A stretch of 52,171 nucleotides of DNA, taken from contig CAVWCW010000031.1 of the NCBI GenBank assembly GCA_963753615.1, positions 1 to 52,171 on the forward strand, written 5' to 3'. The notes beneath the pieces were generated by a model. It was not told where the DNA came from. It was given only the letters and a program-made list of their open reading frames with translations, and ran no database searches. Source of the DNA: CAVWCW01 sp963753615. GTDB taxonomy: Bacteria > Pseudomonadota > Gammaproteobacteria > Chromatiales > Chromatiaceae. Positions 16,311 to 25,709 of the stretch are shown here, one piece after another (position 1 is the stretch's first letter; each line of letters opens with the position of its first letter). Made by a program: the position numbers and the translations under genes.

Positions 16311-16979
16311 ATGCACTCCGAATTCGACCGCACCCTGGCCCTCGCCGGCGTTTACCAGGGTGCCGCCCTGGCCCAACAAATCGGCCGCAAAGGCCTGTGC
16401 GACAGCCAGGCCATGGAGGCCAGCATCTACAGCTTGTTTCAGGTCGATGCCGCGGACGTGCTTGCGGTCTACGGCGGCCTACCCGGGCTGCGCAAGGGCC
16501 TGGAGTTGGTTCACCGCCAATTCGAGGGTGGCACCAGCCGCGACCTGGAGCTGACCCGACACGTCATCGCTCTGCTGGGCTTGGAGCGCAAACTGGCGGG
16601 ACGCCCGGAGATGCTCGACAGCATCGCCCAGGGGCTCGCCTTGGCTGGCGAGCGGCTGCAACACTATCCCATGCTGCACACCAATATTCTGTCTCAATTG
16701 GCGGAGATCTACAGCGACACCATCAGCCGCATCCCTCCGCGCATCATGGTTCGCGGCGAAGTCCTGCACCTGCAAAACCCGGACAACCAACACAAGATCC
16801 GCAGCCTTTTGCTGGCCGGCATCCGCTCTGCCATGCTCTGGAACCAGCTCGGGGGGCGCCGACGCCAGATCCTGTTTGGCCGGCGCCGCATCCAGCAGAG
16901 CGCCCGCGCGCTGCTGGAACGAGCCCGGGCCGAAAACGGAGCCACCAATCCCGCTGTTGGCTCGGCGCCAGAACCCTAA
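16311..16979 (+). CDS. hflD: HflD family protein (high-frequency-lysogenization regulator homologue)
   Basis: The product is 222 residues from ATG 16311, with GGGAG upstream. Family landmarks are TLALAGVYQGAALAQQI, EASIYSLFQVDA, GLxxG and MRPRIxVxG-like IPPRIMVRGEVLHLQNPDNQ. E. coli HflD is a membrane-associated protein that binds phage lambda CII and lies between mnmA and purB. Here it follows mnmA directly, but purB is not in the window. The C-terminus (Arg-rich, then ATNPAVGSAPEP) is longer than usual. Confidence 0.92.
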   Translation: MHSEFDRTLALAGVYQGAALAQQIGRKGLCDSQAMEASIYSLFQVDAADVLAVYGGLPGLRKGLELVHRQFEGGTSRDLELTRHVIALLGLERKLAGRPEMLDSIAQGLALAGERLQHYPMLHTNILSQLAEIYSDTISRIPPRIMVRGEVLHLQNPDNQHKIRSLLLAGIRSAMLWNQLGGRRRQILFGRRRIQQSARALLERARAENGATNPAVGSAPEP

Positions 16980-16996
16980 CCCCAAAGGAGTCACGC

Positions 16997-18014
16997 ATGC
17001 ACCAGCCACACCGAATCCTTACCTGGCTCGCCCTATTCTGGCTCGCCGCCCCGCGTGGCCTGGGGTGCCTCGCTGGAGGAACTCCAGCAGCAGGCCCGCC
17101 AGGGCGAGGCGAAATCACAGCACCTGCTCGGTCTGCGCTACGAAACCGGCAAGGGCGGAGTCGACCGCGATCCGGCGGAGGCGGCTAATTGGTACCGTCA
17201 GGCGGCAGATCAGGGCTATTCCCGGGCCCAGACCAACCTCGGCAACCTCTACCGGGCCGGCCGCGGGGTGCCACAAGATTACGACATGGCACTGGAGCTA
17301 TACCGCTTGGCCGCGGCAAACGGCGACACCAAGGCACAGATGAACATCGGCATCATGTACCTGGAGGGCAAAGGGGTACCCAAGGACACAGAGCAGGCCT
17401 TGGAATGGCTGCAAAAATCGGCCAACCAGGGCGACACCCAGGCGATGAACCACCTGGCCAGCATATATCTCACCGGCCAGGAGGTAGGTAAAAACTACGA
17501 CGAGGCAGTGAAATGGATGCGCATGGCCGCCAATCAAGGGGACCCGGTGGGCCAGCATAGCCTGGGCCTGGCCTACTACTACGGTCACGGGGCGGACAAG
17601 GATATGGCCGCCTCCGCTCGTTGGCACCGTAAGGCTGCCGAGCAGGGCTACCCCCCGGCCCAGTACAGTTTGGGACTGCGCTATGCCAAGGGAAAGGGCG
17701 TGCCCCAAGACTACGGCGACGCCTTCGACTGGTACCGAAAGGCAGCCAAAAAGGGGCATTCGGGAGCCATGAACAACCTGGGCCTGCTCTACCGCAAGGG
17801 TCAGGGTACCAAGCGCGACTACGCGAAGGCCCTCGATTGGTTCACCAAGGCCGCCAAATACGGCTTTCCGCCGGCCGAATACAATTTGGGGAATATGTAT
17901 CTCAAAGGCCAGGGCGTTGCCAAAGACCCTGCAGAGGCCCGCAAGCGGTTTCAGCAGGCCGCGGACAAGGGGCACAAGGGGGCGCAAAAAGCACTGAAAA
18001 AGATGGCGGACTGA
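16997..18014 (+). CDS. Exported Sel1-repeat protein, frame broken at the signal peptide
   Basis: ATG 16997 has an excellent AAAGGAG seven bases upstream and encodes a signal peptide (MHQPHRILTWLALFWLAAP). Near 17045-17058 the reading must shift one frame to continue as WGASLEELQQQARQGEAKSQ. Eight Sel1-like repeats of about 36 residues follow to TGA 18012-18014, each of the form AQxxLGxxYxxGxGVxxDxxxAxxWYRKAAxxG. The repeats stack into a solenoid used for protein binding. Periplasmic location is expected if the signal peptide is intact. GTG 17055 could start a version without a signal peptide, but no ribosome site precedes it. The break is in a GC-rich CCGCCCCGCG stretch. Confidence 0.85.
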
Positions 18015-18087
18015 CCACCGTCGCCCGGCACTGAACGGCTGTGCCCGTTTCGGTTTGCCGCGCCGGCTGGGCGCCGGCGGCGGAAAT

Positions 18088-18411
18088 TCAGTCCACGAAT
18101 ACCTTGCTCGGCTCCTCCCCCGGCTCGTACATAATCGGCTGGCCCAACTCGCTCAGGCTGAACAGTTCGAACGCCCGGTGCCCGTTGTAGTCCAGCACCC
18201 GCAGATCATCGGACTCGTGCAGATCATGGAGCACCACCTGGTAATGTCCGCCGTAGCGCTCTTGGACCCGATCGATCGGCAGTTCGTAGGCAATGAACTT
18301 ATCGATCCCCTTGGCCTTGAGCTTGCTGAGGAACACCGGATCCTTGGGGGAGTCGTGAGACGACAGAACCAGCAGCGGGCCGCTGCCGGTGATCAACATG
18401 AGTGCTTTCAT
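18088..18411 (-). CDS. Conserved hypothetical protein, 107 residues
   Basis: ATG 18411 is preceded by GAGGAG six bases upstream. The N-terminus MKALMLITGSGPLLVLSSHD forms a probable beta-strand/loop start. LRVLDYNGHRAFELFSLSELG and a GQPIMYEPGEEP tail follow. Cysteines, membrane spans and a signal peptide are absent. I do not know a function. It converges with the Sel1-repeat gene and lies downstream of the tatD end of the large operon, with 154 bases between. Confidence 0.75.
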   Translation of the reverse strand: MKALMLITGSGPLLVLSSHDSPKDPVFLSKLKAKGIDKFIAYELPIDRVQERYGGHYQVVLHDLHESDDLRVLDYNGHRAFELFSLSELGQPIMYEPGEEPSKVFVD

Positions 18412-18565
18412 CGCAGTCTCCTCAGGGAACGGAACCGGTGCCCGATGCGACCGCTTCCCGTTTTCTTATGCTCACTACCTAATAGTAGCAACAGGGACTT
18501 TCCAGGGGGACCCGAATCGCAACAATTCTGCCGATAGCGGTCAGTGACCCCGCAGGCGGAAGGAC

Positions 18566-19354
18566 TCAGGCATCGCTGCGGCGCGCGGCGGGGAACAGGC
18601 GAAAGAAGTTGTCGCGCGTGATCTCGGCCAGTGCTTCGGGTGTCAGGCCGCGCAGCTCCGCCAGGCATTCCGCGACCTGGCGCACGTAGATCGGCTGATT
18701 CGGCTTGCCTCGATACGGCACCGGGGCCAGGTAGGGTGAGTCGGTCTCGATCAGCACGCGCTCCAAGGGCACACGGCGCGCAACTTCTCGAAGATCCTCC
18801 GCATTGCGGAAGGTCAGGATACCGGAAAAGGAGATGTAGAACCCCAGGTCCAGCGCCTGCCGGGCCATTTCCCAGTTCTCGGTGAAACAGTGCATGACGC
18901 CCCCGGCGAGCTCCGCCTGCTCCTCGCGCATGACGCGGATAGTGTCTTCGCGCGCCTCTCGGGTATGAATGATCAAGGGCTTGCCGCAGGCCTTGGCCGC
19001 CGCAATATGCACCCGAAACCGCTCGCGCTGCCACTCCAGGTCGCCATCGCTGCGAAAATAATCCAGCCCGGTCTCGCCAATGGCGACATTCTTGGGGTCG
19101 GCGGCCAGTTCCGCCAACAGCTCCGGGCTGGGCTCCTGACCGGCTTCCTCGTTCGGATGCACGCCCACCGAGGTCGATACCTGGGGGTAATCCGCCACCA
19201 AGGCCTGCATCGCCGGATAGGCCTCGAGATCTATGGACACGCAGAGCATGTGCCCTACTCCGGCCTCCAGGGTGGCCTGCATCAGCAGGCGAAAACTGTC
19301 ATGGTGCCGGGAAAGATCCACCCGGTCCAGGTGGCAATGGGAATCTACTAGCAT
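18566..19354 (-). CDS. ycfH: TatD-family metal-dependent deoxyribonuclease/hydrolase
   Basis: The 262-residue TIM-barrel hydrolase has the metal ligands of the family: DSHCHLD (4-10), GETGLDYF (Glu), LIIHTRE (His), MHCFT (His) and ETDSPYLAP (Asp). TatD proteins act as Mg/Co-dependent 3'-5' exonucleases. Position at the end of tmk-holB-pilZ is that of E. coli ycfH, so that symbol is used. Confidence 0.93.
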   Translation of the reverse strand: MLVDSHCHLDRVDLSRHHDSFRLLMQATLEAGVGHMLCVSIDLEAYPAMQALVADYPQVSTSVGVHPNEEAGQEPSPELLAELAADPKNVAIGETGLDYFRSDGDLEWQRERFRVHIAAAKACGKPLIIHTREAREDTIRVMREEQAELAGGVMHCFTENWEMARQALDLGFYISFSGILTFRNAEDLREVARRVPLERVLIETDSPYLAPVPYRGKPNQPIYVRQVAECLAELRGLTPEALAEITRDNFFRLFPAARRSDA

Positions 19355-19398
19355 CGGAAGGTCTGGCTTTGGGGTCCCGCCGCAGGGCCGGGCCCAGG

Positions 19399-19758
19399 CT
19401 ACATGGTGTGGGTGATGCGGTCGGACTTAAGGGCGCCGGCCAGGTGGGTTTCGATCTTGGCTCGGGTCTTGCCTCCGTCCTGCTCGCTGAACTGGACGCC
19501 GATACCGGCCGGGCGGTTGCCCTCGGCCCCGGGCGGGGTGATCCAGACCACCTTACCGGCCACCGGGATGCGGTCGTTCTCCTCCATCAGCGACAGCAGG
19601 ATGAACACCTCGTCGCCCAGCGCGTACTTTTTGGAGGTGGGAATAAAAAGCCCGCCGTTCTGCACGAACTGCATATAGGCCGCGTAAAGGGCATTGAGGT
19701 CCTTGATATTGATCGACAGGATGCCTTGACGGCCCCCGGCTAGATTCGCACCGAGCAT
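19399..19758 (-). CDS. pilZ: PilZ-domain type IV pilus protein
   Basis: The 119-residue product contains ILSINIKDLNALYAAYMQFV, NGGLFIPTSKKYALGDEVFI and PVAGKVVWITPPGAEGNRPA. This is the stand-alone PilZ founder family needed for type IV pilus assembly. It lacks the RxxxR c-di-GMP motif, like the Pseudomonas protein. ATG 19758 is four bases after the holB stop. A pilZ gene between holB and tatD is usual in piliated gammaproteobacteria. Confidence 0.92.
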   Translation of the reverse strand: MLGANLAGGRQGILSINIKDLNALYAAYMQFVQNGGLFIPTSKKYALGDEVFILLSLMEENDRIPVAGKVVWITPPGAEGNRPAGIGVQFSEQDGGKTRAKIETHLAGALKSDRITHTM

Positions 19759-19762
19759 GGTT

Positions 19763-20767
19763 TCAATCGCTTCCGAATTCGGCCCAGGTAATCAGGATTT
19801 GTTCCAGCATCAGTTGCCGGTTGAGGGTGCTGGTCAGCGCAGCGCGCGCCTCCAATACAGAGTCCAGCAGCCGAAACAGGCGCTTACAGTCTAGCCCCTC
19901 GCCGATCCTTTGCAAAGCCTGGCGCTGGTCGGGGTTGAACAGCCCGGACGCCGCCCCACCCTGGGCCAGGCGCAGGCTGTCGATAAGCCATCCGGCCAAC
20001 CACCCCAGCACCCGGGCCCCGTCCAAGCCCGCCCAACGCTCGGCCACCGGCAGCGGGTCCACGCGCCCGGCAAAGATACCGAACCAATCCTGCAGCATCT
20101 CTCGGCGCTCTTCCAGGGCCCCGGAACGCGCCAACTCCAGGGCGGCCAGCGGCGCGCCCCCGGCCAGGTCCAACAGCAGATCCGGCTCAGGATGCTCGCT
20201 TTCTTGCGCCAGCCAGGCGCGGGCGGCGCCGCGCTCGGCGACCCCGAAATCGAGCCGCTGGCAGCGGCTGCGCACCGTGGCCGGCAGGCGGTGGGAAGCG
20301 GCCGTGAGCAGCAACATCAGGGTGTCGGGCACCGGCTCCTCGAGGGTCTTGAGCAGACTGTTGGCGGCGGCCCGGTTGAGGCGGTCCGCGGGGTCGATCA
20401 GGATCACCTTGTAGCCGCCGCTGCTGCTGGTGAGCACTTCGCGTCCGATCAGCTCGCGGATGGCGTCGACCTTGATCTCGCCGCTCTTGGAATCGGCCTC
20501 GGGGGCCACCAGGTGGAAGTCCGGATGGCTGCCGGCCACGAATGCGCGGCACCCCGGGCATTCCCCGCAGGGGCGTCCCTGATCGCTCGAATCGGCACAG
20601 AATAGGGACTGGGCCAGGGCGAGGGCAAAGCGGTGCTTGCCGATGCCGGCGGCACCGGTGAACAGCAGGCCGTGGGCCAGCCGCCCCTGGCGCCGGGTGG
20701 CCGAGAGTCGCTCCCAGAGCCCTTGCTGCCAGGGCAAGATGCCGATGTAATTTTTGTTGGCGTTCAT
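19763..20767 (-). CDS. holB: DNA polymerase III subunit delta'
   Basis: The product is 334 residues from ATG 20767, overlapping the tmk stop in ATGA. The upstream open frame is not used. It is part of the clamp-loader complex. A degenerate P-loop GAAGIGKH (38-45) and a zinc site Cys57, Cys67, Cys70, Cys73 are visible. SLLKTLEEPVPDTLMLLL and TVRSRCQRL, the sensor/SRC region, follow. Confidence 0.95.
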   Translation of the reverse strand: MNANKNYIGILPWQQGLWERLSATRRQGRLAHGLLFTGAAGIGKHRFALALAQSLFCADSSDQGRPCGECPGCRAFVAGSHPDFHLVAPEADSKSGEIKVDAIRELIGREVLTSSSGGYKVILIDPADRLNRAAANSLLKTLEEPVPDTLMLLLTAASHRLPATVRSRCQRLDFGVAERGAARAWLAQESEHPEPDLLLDLAGGAPLAALELARSGALEERREMLQDWFGIFAGRVDPLPVAERWAGLDGARVLGWLAGWLIDSLRLAQGGAASGLFNPDQRQALQRIGEGLDCKRLFRLLDSVLEARAALTSTLNRQLMLEQILITWAEFGSD

Positions 20768-21408
20768 CTGGCGTCGGGCCCTAGAAAGGCGCCGAGCTCG
20801 CGCCGGAGCTGCGATTGTACCGCGTCGAGCCCGCACCCGGCGTCGATGACCCGAATCCGCTCCGGCTCGGCGCGTGCGCGCTCCAGGTATGCCCGGCGCA
20901 CGCGCTCGAAGAAGCCCCGCGCCTCGGCTTCGAACCGGTCCGGCTGCGAGCGCCGCCCCGCCCTTTCCAGACCCTGGTCTACCGGCAGGTCGAGCAGCAG
21001 GGTCAAGTCCGGCTGGAGGTCGCCGTGCACCCACTGTTCCAGCACCCGGATGCGGGCCGGGTCGATGCCGCGCCCGCCGCCCTGATAGGCGTAGCTGGCG
21101 TCGGTAAAACGGTCGCAGAGTACCCACTGGCCGCTGGCCAGGGCCGGGCGGACGCGCTGGGCCAGGTTCTCGGCCCGGGCAGCGAACATCAACAGCAGCT
21201 CGCTGTCCGACCCCATACCGGCGTGCCGATGCCCCAGAAGCAGGCCGCGCACCGCCTCACCCAGCTCGGTGCCACCAGGTTCCCGGGTCAACAGCGGGGG
21301 CCGGCCCGCAGCGCTCAGCAGTCGCTCCAGGTAAGCCAGATTGGTGCTTTTGCCCGCCCCCTCCACTCCTTCGAGGGTGATCAAGCGACCGCGCCCGATC
21401 CGGTTCAT
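20764..21408 (-). CDS. tmk: Thymidylate kinase
   Basis: The product has 214 residues. It phosphorylates dTMP to dTDP. The P-loop GVEGAGKST is at 14-22. TREPGGTELGE carries the TMK DR-type loop and CDRFTDASYAYQGGGRG the substrate-binding region. The start overlaps the mltG stop and the stop overlaps the holB start, each by four bases, indicating coupled translation. Confidence 0.97.
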   Translation of the reverse strand: MNRIGRGRLITLEGVEGAGKSTNLAYLERLLSAAGRPPLLTREPGGTELGEAVRGLLLGHRHAGMGSDSELLLMFAARAENLAQRVRPALASGQWVLCDRFTDASYAYQGGGRGIDPARIRVLEQWVHGDLQPDLTLLLDLPVDQGLERAGRRSQPDRFEAEARGFFERVRRAYLERARAEPERIRVIDAGCGLDAVQSQLRRELGAFLGPDAR

Positions 21409-22412
21409 TTCCGCAACTGGTACTTGCGCACCGCCCGGTTGTGCTGCTCCAGGCTCGGCGAGAACTGGTGGCTGCCGTCGCCGCGCGCGACGAAATAGAG
21501 ATCCTTGCCCGGCGCCGGATGCAGAACCGCACGGATCGCATCCGCGCCGGGCATACAGATCGGGGTCGGCGTCAGGCCGGCGTGCACATAGGTATTGTAG
21601 GGGGTATCCTCGATCAGATCGCGACGCCGGATATTGCCCTGGTAGCGCTCGCCCATGCCGTAGATCACGGTCGGGTCGGTCTGCAACTTCATGCCCTTTT
21701 GCAGCCGCCGCACGAATACCCCGGCGATCTGGGCCCGCTCCGCGGCGAGGCCGGTCTCACGCTCTACAATCGAGGCAAGGATCAGGGCCTCGTAAGGATC
21801 GCCCAGGGGCAACCCCTCCTCGCGCTTGGCCCACTCTCCGGACAGCACCCCTTGCATCGCGCCGTAGGCGCGTTCGAGTATCCGCAGATCGCTGTCGCCG
21901 CGCGGAAAGTGGTAGGTGTCAGGGAAAAAACGCCCTTCCGGATGCTCGTCCGGACGCCCCAGTCGGGCCATAATCTCGGCCGGCTCCAGACCGGCCAGGG
22001 TCTGTTGCAGGGCCTCGTGGCCGGCCAGCGCGTCGAGCACCTGGCGGAACGTCCAGCCCTCCGGCAGAGTGATGCTGTAGTCAATCACCCTGCCCTCAAC
22101 CATCTGCTCCAGCAGCCCTTCGGGCAGAGTGCCTGCGACCAGCCGGTACTCCCCGGCCTGAAGGCTCGCAGCTTGGCGCTTCCAGCGGGCCAGCGCCCGC
22201 AGGTACAGGCTGTTGCCGAGCACTCCCTGGCGCTCGAGGTCCTCTGCCATGCGCCGCAGAGGCGTACCCGGGAGCAACTCATAGACCAGGCCCGCGGCTG
22301 GCAGTTCCAGGGGTGTGTCGCGAAAGCGCTGGAAGTCTTGCCAGAAGAAGGCGGCTCCCAGGGCGGCGACCAGCAGTAACAGCAGCCCCAGTCCCAGCAG
22401 CCGGCGCCCCAT
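21405..22412 (-). CDS. mltG: Endolytic transglycosylase MltG
   Basis: The product is 335 residues from ATG 22412, overlapping the pabC stop in ATGA. It has one N-terminal transmembrane helix (about 5-27), then a LysM-like region (YELLPGTPLRRMAEDLERQG), then the YceG/MltG catalytic domain. The latter has ILASIVERETG, with the catalytic Glu, then KLQTDPTVIYG and YNTYVHAGLTPTPICMPG. MltG cuts nascent glycan strands and sets chain length. Confidence 0.95.
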   Translation of the reverse strand: MGRRLLGLGLLLLLVAALGAAFFWQDFQRFRDTPLELPAAGLVYELLPGTPLRRMAEDLERQGVLGNSLYLRALARWKRQAASLQAGEYRLVAGTLPEGLLEQMVEGRVIDYSITLPEGWTFRQVLDALAGHEALQQTLAGLEPAEIMARLGRPDEHPEGRFFPDTYHFPRGDSDLRILERAYGAMQGVLSGEWAKREEGLPLGDPYEALILASIVERETGLAAERAQIAGVFVRRLQKGMKLQTDPTVIYGMGERYQGNIRRRDLIEDTPYNTYVHAGLTPTPICMPGADAIRAVLHPAPGKDLYFVARGDGSHQFSPSLEQHNRAVRKYQLRK

Positions 22413-23272
22413 CAGAGCCTGCCCTCGGCGGATTGAGGGGCCCGCCAATCAGGGCTCCGCATGGCTGACGCCAGCACCGCCTCGCGCAACGCCAGAGTCA
22501 GGGCGCCCAGGCCATAGCGGCGCTCCCCCAGCCGGCGCACCGGCCAGATACCGATCAGAGAACCGGTGAGAAATAGCGCATCGGCTTCCAGCAGGTCCTG
22601 GGGCGCAAGATCACGCTCTTCGCAGATGATGCCCTGAGCCCGAGCCTGCTCCAGCACCAGCGCGCGTACCACCCCCGTCACCCCGGCGCGGTCCAGCCGC
22701 GGCGTGAGGAGGCGGCCATCGTTTTCGACGAAAAGGTTACTCATGGTGCCCTCTATTACCAGGCCCTCGCTGTCGAGCATCAGGCCCTCGGCGATGGCGG
22801 GATCCGCCCACTCCGCGCGGGCCAGCACCTGCTCGAGGCGATTGAGGTGCTTGATGCCGGCCAGACGGGGGTTGCGGCCAAGGGAAGTCGAGCAGAAGCG
22901 GGCACGCACACCCTCGACCGACCAGGAACGGGGGTATTCTGGGGCCGGGAACCATTGCAAGATGCGCCGGGGCGTGGCGGCGGGATCGGGCCGATAGCCG
23001 CGCCCGCCGCTGCCGCGGGTCAGAATGATCTTGAGCACGCCGTCGCTGCGGCCGGCAATCGCCTGTACCGTCTCCAGGCGCAGCAGGCCGGGGTCAGGGG
23101 CGGCAATGCCCAGGCGACAGCAGCCGGCATCGAGCCGCTCGAGATGACGCTCCCAGAGGCAAGGCCCACCGTCAGCCAGCGCCAGGGTCTCGAACAGTCC
23201 GTCGCCGTAGCTGAGGCCTCGGTCGGATACCGGTAACCGCTCGCCGGGAGCGCCGTCGATCAGCACCGCCAA
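22412..23272 (-). CDS. pabC: Aminodeoxychorismate lyase
   Basis: The product has 286 residues, PLP fold type IV. DRGLSYGDGLFETLAL is the family N-terminus. The PLP lysine is Lys141 in LAGIKHLNRLEQVLA, and EGTMSNLFV lies in the cofactor site. It makes 4-aminobenzoate for folate. It lies between fabF and mltG, as in E. coli. Confidence 0.95.
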   Translation of the reverse strand: MAVLIDGAPGERLPVSDRGLSYGDGLFETLALADGGPCLWERHLERLDAGCCRLGIAAPDPGLLRLETVQAIAGRSDGVLKIILTRGSGGRGYRPDPAATPRRILQWFPAPEYPRSWSVEGVRARFCSTSLGRNPRLAGIKHLNRLEQVLARAEWADPAIAEGLMLDSEGLVIEGTMSNLFVENDGRLLTPRLDRAGVTGVVRALVLEQARAQGIICEERDLAPQDLLEADALFLTGSLIGIWPVRRLGERRYGLGALTLALREAVLASAMRSPDWRAPQSAEGRL

Positions 23273-23307
23273 AACGGTCCCGCTCCGATACCGCCCGGCT
23301 CAGCCGG

Positions 23308-24549
23308 TCAGCCGAGGCGGCGGAAGGCCAGGGTGCCGTTGGTGCCGCCAAAGCCGAAAGAGTTGGAGATCGCCACGTCGATCTTCATCTCCCGGGCGGT
23401 ATTGGGCACATAGTCCAGGTCGCACTCCGGATCCGGGGTGTCCAGATTGATGGTGGGCGGCGCCACCTGGTCTCGGATCGCCAGCACGGTGAACACCGCC
23501 TCTGCGCCGCCGGCAGCCCCGAGCATGTGTCCGGTCATTGACTTGGTGGAACTGACCGCCAGCCGGTAGGCATGGTCGCCGAAAGCGCCCTTGACCCCCT
23601 GAGTCTCGGCCAGATCGCCGGCCGGAGTGGAGGTCCCATGGGCGTTGATATAGTCGACTTGGTCGGTATTGATGCCGGCGTCCTGCAGCGCCAGTAGCAT
23701 GCAGTCGCGGGCCCCTTCGCCGCCTTTCGACGGTGCCGTCATGTGAAAGGCGTCGGAGTTCATGCCGACTCCCACCAGTTCTGCATAGATCGGGGCACCC
23801 CGGGCCTTGGCGTATTCGTATTCCTCCAGCACCATGACGCCGGCACCGTCGCTGAGCACGAAGCCGTCGCGGTCGAGATCCCAGGGGCGGCTGGCCCGCT
23901 CGGGCTCGTCATTGCGGGTGGACAGGGCACGCGCCGCGGCAAAGCCGCCGAGCCCCACCGGCGAGGTCGCCATCTCGGCACCGCCGGCCACCATGACGTC
24001 CACCATTCCATAGCGGATCATGTTGGCCGCTTCGCCAATGTTGTGGGTGCCGGTACTGCAGGCCGAGACGATGGAGAAGTTGGGTCCTTTGAGGCCGTAT
24101 TTGATCGACAGGTTGCCAGCCACCATGTTGATGATGTTGGCGGGCACGAAGAACGGCGAGATCTTGCGCGGCCCCCCTTCCAGGTAGGCCCCGTAACTGT
24201 TCTCGATACCGGTGACGCCGCCGATGCCCGCACCGATGGCGACACCGATGCGCTGCGCATTCGCCTCGGTGATCTCCAGCCCCGATTCCTCGATCGCCTG
24301 ACAGCCGGCAGCCAGCCCGTAGTGAATGAACTTATCCATCTTGCGGGCATCTTTCTTAGAGATGTATTCGGTGATATCGAAGCCGTAGATAGGCCCACCG
24401 AAACGGACACTGAACGGCTCGATGTCGAAGTGGGTGATCGGTTGGATACCGCTCTGGCCGGCCAGGATCTTCTCCCAACCGGCCTTCACGGTTAGACCCA
24501 CAGGGGCTACCAGCCCCAGTCCCGTGACGACTACCCTTCTGCCAGACAT
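23308..24549 (-). CDS. fabF: 3-oxoacyl-ACP synthase II (KAS II)
   Basis: The product has 413 residues. It elongates acyl-ACP with malonyl-ACP. The complete KAS triad is present: Cys164 (VSACSTGTHN), His304 (NAHGTSTPAGD) and His341 (SMTGHMLGAAGG). GGAGAATCC precedes ATG 24549. It follows acpP in the fab operon. Confidence 0.98.
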   Translation of the reverse strand: MSGRRVVVTGLGLVAPVGLTVKAGWEKILAGQSGIQPITHFDIEPFSVRFGGPIYGFDITEYISKKDARKMDKFIHYGLAAGCQAIEESGLEITEANAQRIGVAIGAGIGGVTGIENSYGAYLEGGPRKISPFFVPANIINMVAGNLSIKYGLKGPNFSIVSACSTGTHNIGEAANMIRYGMVDVMVAGGAEMATSPVGLGGFAAARALSTRNDEPERASRPWDLDRDGFVLSDGAGVMVLEEYEYAKARGAPIYAELVGVGMNSDAFHMTAPSKGGEGARDCMLLALQDAGINTDQVDYINAHGTSTPAGDLAETQGVKGAFGDHAYRLAVSSTKSMTGHMLGAAGGAEAVFTVLAIRDQVAPPTINLDTPDPECDLDYVPNTAREMKIDVAISNSFGFGGTNGTLAFRRLG

Positions 24550-24630
24550 GCAAGGATTCTCCGCTGATTACGAAAAGGCCGCAGACCAGAGCCGGTGCGC
24601 GGCCTGAACGGGTCGACGCAGCGCCAGCGA

Positions 24631-24864
24631 TCAGCTGTGCGCGTTGACGTAGTCGATGGCCTGCTGGACGGTGGTGATCTTCTCCGCCTCCTCGTCCGGG
24701 ATCTCGGTCTCGAACTCTTCTTCCAGCGCCATCACCAGTTCCACCGTGTCGAGGGAGTCGGCGCCCAGGTCATCTACGAAGGAGGCCTCGTTGGTAACCT
24801 CGTCCTCTTTCACGCCCAACTGCTCGACGACGATCTTTTTTACTCGTTCTTCTACCGTGCTCAT
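24631..24864 (-). CDS. acpP: Acyl carrier protein
   Basis: The product has 77 residues and is highly acidic. DLGADSLDTVELVMALEEEF contains Ser37, the site of 4'-phosphopantetheine attachment. The start MSTVEERVKKIV at 24864 is the family start, with GAGGAA upstream; the longer open frame is not used. Confidence 0.98.
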   Translation of the reverse strand: MSTVEERVKKIVVEQLGVKEDEVTNEASFVDDLGADSLDTVELVMALEEEFETEIPDEEAEKITTVQQAIDYVNAHS

Positions 24865-24968
24865 TTTGGTATGTTCCTCAAAGTTATCTCGAAAAAACGG
24901 ACCCAACCGGAGCGGTATTGTAATTCACACACCGCCGAAATAGAAATCTGCACGCCTTGTCCGCGCGC

Positions 24969-25709
24969 TCACGCCATAAACATGCCGCCGTTGACGTGCA
25001 GCGTCTCGCCGGTGACATACCCGCCGGCTTCCGAGGCCAGGAACATCACCGCGCCGGCGATCTCCTCGGGCTTGCCCAGGCGGTTCAGCGGGATACCCTG
25101 CAACAGGGCCTCGCGCTGGGCCTCCGGCAGGGCGCGGGTCATATCGGTATCAATGAAGCCCGGCGCTACCGCATTCACGGTAATGCCGCGGGAACCCACC
25201 TCACGCGCCAGCGATTTGGTAAAGCCGAGCAGGCCCGCTTTGGCCGCAGCATAGTTGGTCTGGCCCGCGTTGCCGGTGGAGCCGACCACCGAGGCGATAT
25301 TGATGATCCGGCCCTTGCGCGCCTTGGTCATGCCCCGCAGGCAGGCCTTGCTCAGCCGGTAGACCGAACTCAGGTTGGTGGCGATGATCGCATCCCACTC
25401 CTCGTCCTTCATCCGCATCAGCAGGTTGTCGCGGGTTATGCCGGCGTTGTTGACCAGAATCGTGGGGGCACCGAACTCCTCGCCAACCTGCTTGGTCACC
25501 GCTTCCACCGACGCGGGGTCGGTAACGTTCAGCACCATGCCGCGGCCCTTGATGCCGGCAGCGCCGAGGTTCTCGCCGATCGCCTGAGCCCCCGCTTCGG
25601 AGGTAGCGGTTCCGATCACCGTCGCGCCCGCAGCGCCGAGGGCCTGGGCAATCGCCCGCCCGATTCCGCGGCTGGCGCCGGTTACCAGGGCAATCTCGTT
25701 TTCAAGCAT
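24969..25709 (-). CDS. fabG: 3-oxoacyl-ACP reductase
   Basis: The 246-residue short-chain dehydrogenase has TGASRGIG (10-17) for NADPH, NNAG (87-90) and the catalytic Ser140, Tyr153, Lys157 (NYAAAK). It reduces 3-oxoacyl-ACP in elongation. Its start overlaps the fabD stop by eight bases. Confidence 0.97.
   Translation of the reverse strand: MLENEIALVTGASRGIGRAIAQALGAAGATVIGTATSEAGAQAIGENLGAAGIKGRGMVLNVTDPASVEAVTKQVGEEFGAPTILVNNAGITRDNLLMRMKDEEWDAIIATNLSSVYRLSKACLRGMTKARKGRIINIASVVGSTGNAGQTNYAAAKAGLLGFTKSLAREVGSRGITVNAVAPGFIDTDMTRALPEAQREALLQGIPLNRLGKPEEIAGAVMFLASEAGGYVTGETLHVNGGMFMA

Noticed and set aside
18057..18083. GC-rich hairpin between the Sel1 gene and the convergent hypothetical gene as a terminator
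   Set aside because: Arms CGCCGGC/GCCGGCG are present but there is no T run on either strand.
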